Under the pieces are notes generated by a model. It saw nothing but the letters and a program-made list of their open reading frames with translations, searched no databases and was not told the origin of the DNA. Positions 1-8,400 of a DNA stretch of 64,000 nt are shown in pieces. Each line of letters begins with the position of its first letter. The first letter of the stretch is position 1. The translations under genes and the position numbers were made by a program. Source of the DNA: Escarpia spicata (taxonomy: Eukaryota; Annelida; Polychaeta; Sabellida; Siboglinidae); the NCBI GenBank assembly GCA_963995525.1, contig OZ023210.1, positions 28,461,249-28,525,248 on the forward strand, given 5' to 3'.

Positions 1-817
1 CCAAGATAGCAAAGTTGCTGTGGTTTGTTTTCCACTTCCAGTGCAGTGGTTTCAAGTGTGGTAAGTGGGAACAGGACAGTGTTCTGGTGATTTAAGATTA
101 ACAATATTTTCAGCAGGTTATTATGTCTACAGTATGTATGGTAAACAAGTTTTTGTTGTTGGAAACACAAGTTCCACAGTACGTCGGTCACACCTCAATG
201 TGCCAGTGTAGCCGACGAATTGGTATAAAAATATCTCACTGCAAATTGAACTTTTTTGTGTTTTGCAGCAAGTGAGAGTTGAAACTTGGTGACAACAGCA
301 GTGCCATTTCAACTCCTCTGAATCTGTTGTTTACAGACACCAGTGTTGCCTTCTAATTCATCCAAGCAACACCAATACTCAGCCGTCAAATCAATGCAGT
401 TCATTTTATTATAAGAACACGATAAACACATTTTTGCCCAGACTCCAATTGGCTATTACACACACCCCTGCTGGCTGTCATCTTATGGTGGTGTTACTTG
501 TCATTTGAGGGTGCCAGTCATTACATTCTACTTTGAGGGTGAAACAGCAGTCATCTCCAGCAATTTCACTTGTAGCAATTTCAGAATCGACTGTAAACTA
601 CAAATGTGTTCTGCATTGCAAAACAGAATTGTGTTCAAGTTTGATAGTCACTGAATGTAAAGTAATGCCTGTTGTGCATATGGATTGATAATCTGCGACA
701 CGAACAACTCCTAGGGGAATACATACAGACAGGCTGGCACGTGTTGCTTTAATAACATTTGTCTGGAGTGTCGAACTTGTGTTGTTTCCTCACAATATGA
801 GTGATTGTTTCTTTCAG
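1..817. other. intron upstream of the first visible exon of gene 1
   Basis: No exon or element is recognisable here. By comparison with gene 2, the missing 5' exons (SAP, acidic region, RRM1) should lie left of the window. The 20 bases before the exon at 818 are identical to those before the matching gene 2 exon. Open frames here are short and antisense. Confidence 0.6.
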
Positions 818-947
818 ACAATAAAAATACCAAAGTAGTATTTGTCGGCAATTTGCCGCCAACGGCAACGGAGGCAGCACTGAAGGAGATCTTTACTGGC
901 GCTACCATCATACGTATTGCCCGTGAGGACGACTCCAGCTCGAAAGG
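818..947 (+). CDS. gene 1 exon A: first half of RRM (RNP2)
   Basis: Acceptor ttctttcag, donor AAGG|GTAAAG, entering with one base carried over and leaving in phase 2. It encodes beta1 with RNP2 (VVFVGNL), helix 1 ([10 protein letters not shown]) and beta2. The protein is identical over the shared ~43 codons to gene 2 exon 8 (57701-57830). The only differences are five base changes, all synonymous. Confidence 0.92.
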
Positions 948-2402
948 GTAAAGTTCTCGCCATGTTGGGCACCCCACCCTACCGCCTGGTTTGGGGCATT
1001 GCTGCTTTCAAACGTTGTTTCATGTCGTTGGATTGCCATTTGGTGTTATGGCTGTAAGTTTATCATGTCTCACAGCTGAATGGTAAGTGCATTAAGGCAA
1101 GACCCGTTGTTTGACAGCTCACTTCATAAGTGTATTCAGAGCGCGTTCAGATTATGTCTACGTGTTTCTTTCAGGAACAAACCATTCTGTTTGGGATTTC
1201 TTGCATTAAAAGAAGATTTTGTTACTGTTTTTATTTACCAACAGTTTAACCACTACCTTTGGGGTTCACATGAACTTTGGAATGCAATTCACGCACACAC
1301 ACACATGCGTTATTGTAGATCCCAAGGTGTCACGTTTGAAGTTGTAACGGAATGAACACAGGATACTGTGTGCATTATGGCAGGATTTCTTTTCAGGAAC
1401 TGAAAACGTGGCAAGAATATACACATTTTTAGCTCTATCTAGGCTGGATTGTATGTGGATTTCCCTGCTGCATGCTTGGAGAAGTGGAATCTTTGATTGG
1501 CCAGGGGGAACTGCCCAGCTCACATACACCACTGATGAGTACAACAGTGGTTCAACAGACGATTCTTGCACATGGGTCCTGTTTGCATCCAGTGGTACAC
1601 ATGGAAACTTTGTAGAGAAATGACTGAGTGTCGTTTGGAAGATTTGCCCAGGATCACCTGGAAAACTTCCTCAAGGTCATCTGGAAGACTTGCTCAGGTC
1701 ACTGGGAACACTTGCTCAGGTTCGCTTGGAAAATTCCCCAGGTCACATGGAAGACTTGCTCAGGTTCACTTGGATAATTCCCCAGGTCACATGGAAGACT
1801 TGTTCAGGGTCACTTGGAAAATTCCCCAGGTCACATGGAAGACTTGCTCAGGGTCACTTGAAAATTCCCCAGGTCACCTGGAAGACTTATGCATGGTCAC
1901 ATTGGAAGTTCTGCCCAGTGCCACTTGGAAGATCGCCAGACTTGACCTTGTGACCCCTATAGACTGTCTCATACACCTCTGACTGAAGGAAGTCAGTACT
2001 TTGCCACTTTGTTTAAATATTGTTACTAGTTTTCGATACAGTCGTCATTGTTGACATTATGTGACCAAGGTTTGTTGCTCCTGCATTTAACTTACATTTA
2101 CTACCGTTTCTCTGAGTGTGATTGTTCTGCTACTGTCTGTCTGTTCTCCTCTGAGTAGCTATGCCATCGTGGGCTATGAGAACGAGAAGGATGCGGAACA
2201 CGCAGCCAAGGAATACATGTGTGCCATCATTGACAACTACGTGCTGGCAGTTCTCTACTTGTCCCAGGCCAACAACCGACCAGCAGGTACATATACACAC
2301 ACATGAACATAATCACACACATACATATGCACTCATGGATATATACACCACACCCATGCATACACACATACATGCACGCACACACACACGCACACACATA
2401 CA

Positions 2403-2461
<59 letters not shown>

Positions 2462-5400
2462 TAGTGCTGTTGCGCAATTCCTGCATAAAAAGATTTTTGA
2501 AAATGTGTTAGACAATAACAAAATTTATGAAATATGTGAACAATAGTTTGGATATATCTTCAGTGGTCAAGGGCACTTCATTGTGTATAAACTGTAATCA
2601 ACTGATTTTACATCCATGTTTTTTATTTCATTATTTGTCATACTTTGGTTTACTTAACATTTAATGCCCATTCTTTTGTGGATATTGAAATATTGTATTT
2701 TAATTATTACAAACAAAGTTATCATATGGTTATTTATAATTTTATGTTTGCATCCAAGCAATTCTTGCAATCATACCAAAGTGATTAAGTTGTTGTATAA
2801 TCTTCTAATGGTGTATTCCTTGTATGATTTCTTGCAGTTGATAAAGAATTTTATGTGGATAGAACTAAATTGTTGGAAGAATTGAAGAAATTTGAAGAGG
2901 AAATTGGCCTTACATCGGGAGAGGTGAGTTGTCATTTTGTGAGATTCCCAGGCTTTGAACAATGTAATTTTTTATGAAAATATGTGCAATCAGAAAAATA
3001 CTGTGCACACATATGTTGATGTTTTCAGTTTTATTTACCCTACGTATTTAATTTGTTTTGCATTCTACAACAGTTTATAAACATCTTATATTTTATAAAT
3101 GGCATGTCTGGCAATTACTGGCAAGTTTCAAGTATGACTTTATGATTTATTGAGAATAATTTCAGTATTGTATTTTTTTTAGAATGTAACAAAACATATT
3201 TTGTAGGTAAATTCATGTGTCTAACATTTAGTTATTTACATCAGGGATTAGTTTTGTCAATTACAGTTCAAATGTCATTTGAATTGTACAAAAAGTACAA
3301 TATTTATTTGCATTCATGTAACCCCAGTAAATAGGATTCACTAATAGCATCATTTTATGATTTTATTGGATTCATTAGCAGGTATATATTTGGCAGTGAT
3401 TTGACCATGAAATGATTAATTCCCAGATAAACTTACTCAGCATTTCTATATAGTTGCGACATATTTTTGCCTGTGACATATAACGGTGACTTTATTCATG
3501 TTGCTTAGTTTGAAGTGGAAATCAGTACAAAATTGTTTAGTGCAGAAAAATGTAAAGCAGTGTGCAGATGGAACCGACATGAAACTAAGATGAGTTGCAA
3601 TGTACTTCTTATCCCATGAGTAGACATTGTTATCTTTACAAAACAACTCTTTCTAGATACATGGTAAAAAGACGACAGCATTACAGTATTAGTGATTAAG
3701 CAAATGTAAATACTGTAGTACAAATGAACCAGTATTGCTGATACTTTGACCACAGAAAAAGAAGAAATTGAAAGTCACCCCGGGGCAGATCAAGAAGGAA
3801 TCGGAAGTTCCTCAGACGAAAGATAGCCCTGCCCTCAAGAAGCCAGCTGCAGCCCCTCAGAGGAAGGGTGGCAAGAAAGAACCTGCCACTCAGAGGGTCA
3901 AGAAAGATACCCCAACGAAGGAGACGGAAACAAATGGAGAGGCAGCTAAGGAGTCGACTGAAGGTTCAGATGGCAAGAAGAAGCCGGGGGAAAGGGTTCG
4001 TAGATCCAGGTGGAGTAATGAGAGTGATACGAACAGACCACAGCCACAGGTGATGGAGAGACTGCAACGGCTGCAGAAGAAGTGGGAGCGGCCCCCAGAG
4101 AGACAGCGCGAACAGAGGAGGTCAGGGTGGGTAGTGCTTGTGTTGTACTTACTTAACGGGAACAGAGGAGGTCAGGGTGGGTAGTGCTTGTGTTGTACTT
4201 ACTTAACGGGAACAGAGGAGGTCAGAGTGGGTAGTGCTTGTGTCGTACTTACTTAACGGGAACAGAGGAGGTCAGGGTGGGTAGTGCTTGTGTTGTACTT
4301 ACTTAACGGGAACAGAGGAGGTCAGGGTGGGTAGTGCTTGTGTTGTACTTACTTAACGGGAACAGAGGAGGTCAGGGTGGGTAGTGCTTGTGTTGTACTT
4401 ACTTAACGGGAACAGAGGAGGTCAGGGTGGGTAGTGCTTGTGTTGTACTTACTTAACGGGAACAGAGGAGGTCAGGGTGGGTAGTGCTTGTGTTGTACTT
4501 ACTTAACGGGAACAGAGGAGGTCAGGGTGGGTAGTGCTTGTGTTGTACTTACTTAATGGGAACAGAGGAGGTCAGGGTGGATAGTGCTTGTGTCGTACTT
4601 ACTTAACGGGAACAGAGGAGGTCAGGGTGGGTATTGCTTGTGTTGTACTTAATGGGAACAGAGGAGGTCAGGGTGGGTAGTGCTTGTGTCGTACTTACTT
4701 AACGGGAACAGAGGAGGTCAGGGTGGGTATTGCTTGTGTTGTACTTACTTAATGGGAACAGAGGAGGTCAGGGTGGGTATTGCTTGTGTTGTACTTAATG
4801 GGAACACATGAGGTCAGGGTGGGTAGTGCTTGTGTTGTACTTAATGGGAACAGAGGAGGTCAGGGTGGGTAGTGCTTGTGTTGTACTTACTTAACGGGAA
4901 CAAAGGAGGTCAGGGTTGGTAGTGATTGTGTTGTACTTAATGGGAACAGAGGAGGTCAGGGTTGGTAGTGTTTGTGTTGTACTTAATGGGAACACAGGAG
5001 GTCAGGAGTGTAGTGCTTGTGTTGTACTTAATGGGAACAGAGGAGGTCAGGGTGTGTAGTGCTTGTGTTGTACTTAATGGGAGCAGATGAGGTCAGGGTG
5101 AGTAGTGCTTGTGTTGTACTTAATGGGAACAGAGGAGGTCAGGGTGTGTAGTGCTTGTGTTGTACTTAATGGGAACAGAGGAGGTCAGGGTGGGTAGTGC
5201 TTGTGTTGTACTTAATGGGAACAGAGGAGGTCAGGGTCTGTAGTGCTTGTGTTGTACTTAATGGGAACAGAGGAGGTCAGGGTGGGTAGTGCTTGTGTTG
5301 TACTTAATGGGAACGGAGGAGGTCAGGGTGTGTAGTGCTTGTGTTGTACTTAATGGGAACAGAGCATGTCAGGGTGGGTAGTGCTTGTGTTGTACTTAAT

Positions 5401-8400
5401 GGGAACAGAGCATGTCAGGGTGGGTAGTGCTTGTGTTGTACTTAATGGGAACAGAGGAGGTCGGGGTCTGTAGTGCTTGTGTTGTACTTAATGGGAACAG
5501 AGGAGGTCAGGGTGGGTAGTGCTTGTGTTGTACTTAATGGGAACAGAGGAGGTCAGGGTGTGTAGTGCTTGTGTTGTACTTAATGGGAACAGATGAGGTC
5601 AGGGTGGGTAGTGCTTGTGTTGTACTTAATGGGAACAGAGGAGGTCAGGGTGGGTAGTGCTTGTGTTGTACTTAATGGGAACAGAGGAGGTCACGGTGTG
5701 TAGTGCTTGTGTTGTACTTAATGGGAACAGATGAGGTCAGGGTGGGTAGTGCTTGTGTTGTACTTAATGGGAACAGAGGAGGTCACGGTGTGTAGTGCTT
5801 GTGTTGTACTTAATGGGAACAGATGAGGTCAGGGTGGGTAGTGCTTGTGTTGTACTTAATGGGAACAGATGAGGTCAGGGTGGGTAGTGCTTGTGTTGTA
5901 CTTACTTAATGGGAACAGAGGAGGTCAGGGTGGGTATTGCTAGTGTTGTACTTATAATAGAATATGTAGGGCTATTACAAGATCTCATCAGTTCCTGTGC
6001 CTCAGTTAAATCTGTTTGGCAATATTGTCCAGTCTAGATCGTTATGTGATACCCCGTCAAATAATTACAAACATTTTGTAAACCAGTTTCCTTTCTTACA
6101 CCCAGATCTTCCTAATGCTAGGTTCAAACAATGTCCGAGACAGTTTTCCATTGCTGGTTCCAATCTGTCATACACACGCACATGCCCATGCATACTCGTG
6201 CACACAAACACACACACGGCTATTGGCTGTGTGGGGGAGGAGGTTAACCAGTGCTACACGAATTACATTTTTTTATTTTGCGAACTTATGAGACCATCTC
6301 TAATGCAATAGACCTGTCACTGTTGGCTTCAACCTACCCAGCACCCTACACCTTCATTGGTTGCAGGGATACGAGGCCACGGAGGTCTTGGAACAGTCAA
6401 AGGTCACCTGGCGACAACAAGAGGCAGTATCCCTTCAGACCAGACAGAGACGACAAGAGGCGCCGCATGGGACATTCACCTGATAGTGGCCGAATGACCA
6501 ATTACAAGCCGCGAATGCAAAGTTCTCTTGATTCAGGTACATTATAACTAAACGTGCGTTGTTCATGTGTCATCTACACAGTGCATGCTTGCTCTAGGGA
6601 TCACATTGGGACTTGGTTACACTACTCCTTATATTCAATGTCCGTTACATCCATGTGTACATATAATAGTGCAAGCCAGCACTGGGATGTCAAAGTTGTT
6701 CCTTTAAGTGGATATTCCTTATGTCAGGAGTCTATATAGCAAGCATTCATTGTACAGAATTTGTTTTATTATTATTATTATTTAGCTTTAGTGCACCACC
6801 CCACTGATGAAACTTCAGATGGATTTTACTGTTTTACACCGGTAACTAGAATTTAGATGGATTCAACAGTAACACTGTGAATATAGATTTTTTGGGCGAA
6901 AGGTCCAAGGGACTATTGCCATCACTCTGTGTCTGCCATCCGCCGTTAGCTGCCGTATCTCAGAAACTGTTCAGCAACTTTTTTTTAAATTTTGCATAGA
7001 CGTTTCTTAGGATACTGCCACTATGCACGAGAAATCTGTATTTGAATCATTCTAAGGACCCCGTAGGGCCCCAGAGGACCCAAAAAGCTGGTAATTTGTC
7101 ACATTTTGCCAATTTTTTTCAAAAACTGTTCAGCAACTTTTTATATCTATTTTGCATAGATGTATCTTAAGGTGCTGCCACTATACACAAGAAATCTGTA
7201 TTTGATTGACTCATTCTAAGGGCACCTTGCCAAGACGTGAAGTGCAATATGTTCATCACAAACTTTTTTTTCGGCTCCATCCAAGTCGATTTATGTCAGA
7301 ACAGTGAGTGAGACCCGATCGGAGGTGATGCTCTGTGAGCTGATTGTCGAACAGAATCTGCCTCTCGCCGCCGCCGATACCTTCACGGAGGCAGTCAAAC
7401 TGATGTATTATCCAAGTGTTTATTTTTCACGATAAATGTGTTACTGAAAGTTACTCAGGAATACTGAAAATAGCTTCGAGGATACTGAAAGCTGTAAGGT
7501 CTGGCTATGTGTGTTTTTGTAGGGTTTGTTACCTCAAGTGGGTTGTAGAATGTGTTGTCTCAAAAGTGTCATCTCAAGTGTGTTGTCATTAGTAGATTGT
7601 CGCAAGTGTACTTCCAAGTATGTTGTCTCCAGTGTGTTCTCCCAAACATGTTTTCTCTGTGTTACATCAAGTGTGTTCTCCCAAGTGTGTTGTCTTCAGT
7701 GTATTCTCCCAAGTGTGTCGCATGTGCTCTCCCAAGCGTGTTGTCCCAAGTGTGTTGTCTTTAGTGTATTCTCCCAAGCATGTTGTTCCAAGTGTGTTGT
7801 CTCAGTGAAATCCTCTATAGCTACTTCCTGCTGTCTGTTGCAGTGTACCAGCAGGGTGGCGGCATGGCAGTGGGCGGTGGGCCGGCAATGGGAGGGGGAA
7901 TGGCACAGGCAGGGGGGATAGGGATGGCAAGTGGCATGGGAATGGTTGGAGGGATGGGCGGTGGGATGGCACAGGGAGGTGGGGTGATGATGGGAGTGGG
8001 GATGGGAGGCATGATGGGGCAGGCGGGAGGGATGGTGATAGGGGGTGGGATGAATGCTGTGCCATCGTTGATGTCAGCTGGACAGATGGGGCATGCGGGG
8101 GTCCGCCAACCGATGATGCAGTCCAACGTGATGGGTGCGGGTGTGGGTGGGGGGATGGGGCGCGGGCCAGGCGTTCGGGGGGCAGGGGGAGTGGCTCCGT
8201 CATCCGGCACGGTCAACCTCCTGCTAGGACTCACACAGATCCTCAGGTGAGAGTCCTGCTCACTTCTGTTCTTCTGCCTCTTCTCCACTCTCACATGTCC
8301 TCGGCTAGATGCACCAGTAGCAAGAGTGTTTGTTTGCTTGGCCCACACATTCCACAACTATCATCTTGAGAATGCATACTGTGAAGTCACTAACTTATTA

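Noticed and set aside
711..977. Antisense 88-codon frame, repeated at 57642-57905
   Set aside because: It is the reverse strand of the conserved RRM exon. The conservation is explained by the sense exon.
2333..2521. Cys-Val repeat frame over the (CA)n tract
   Set aside because: Simple-sequence translation.
3768..4184. ATG at 3768 as a separate small gene
   Set aside because: The frame continues from the acceptor at 3755 in the phase required by exon C, and the last codons belong to the minisatellite.
4111..5960. CRISPR array
   Set aside because: Units are direct head-to-tail copies with no spacers, in an animal gene intron.
7802..8357. Long antisense Pro-rich open frames (133 and 178 codons)
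   Set aside because: They mirror the Gly/Met-rich exon F on the opposite strand. Stops are rare there because of GC composition, and no domain or splice context supports them.
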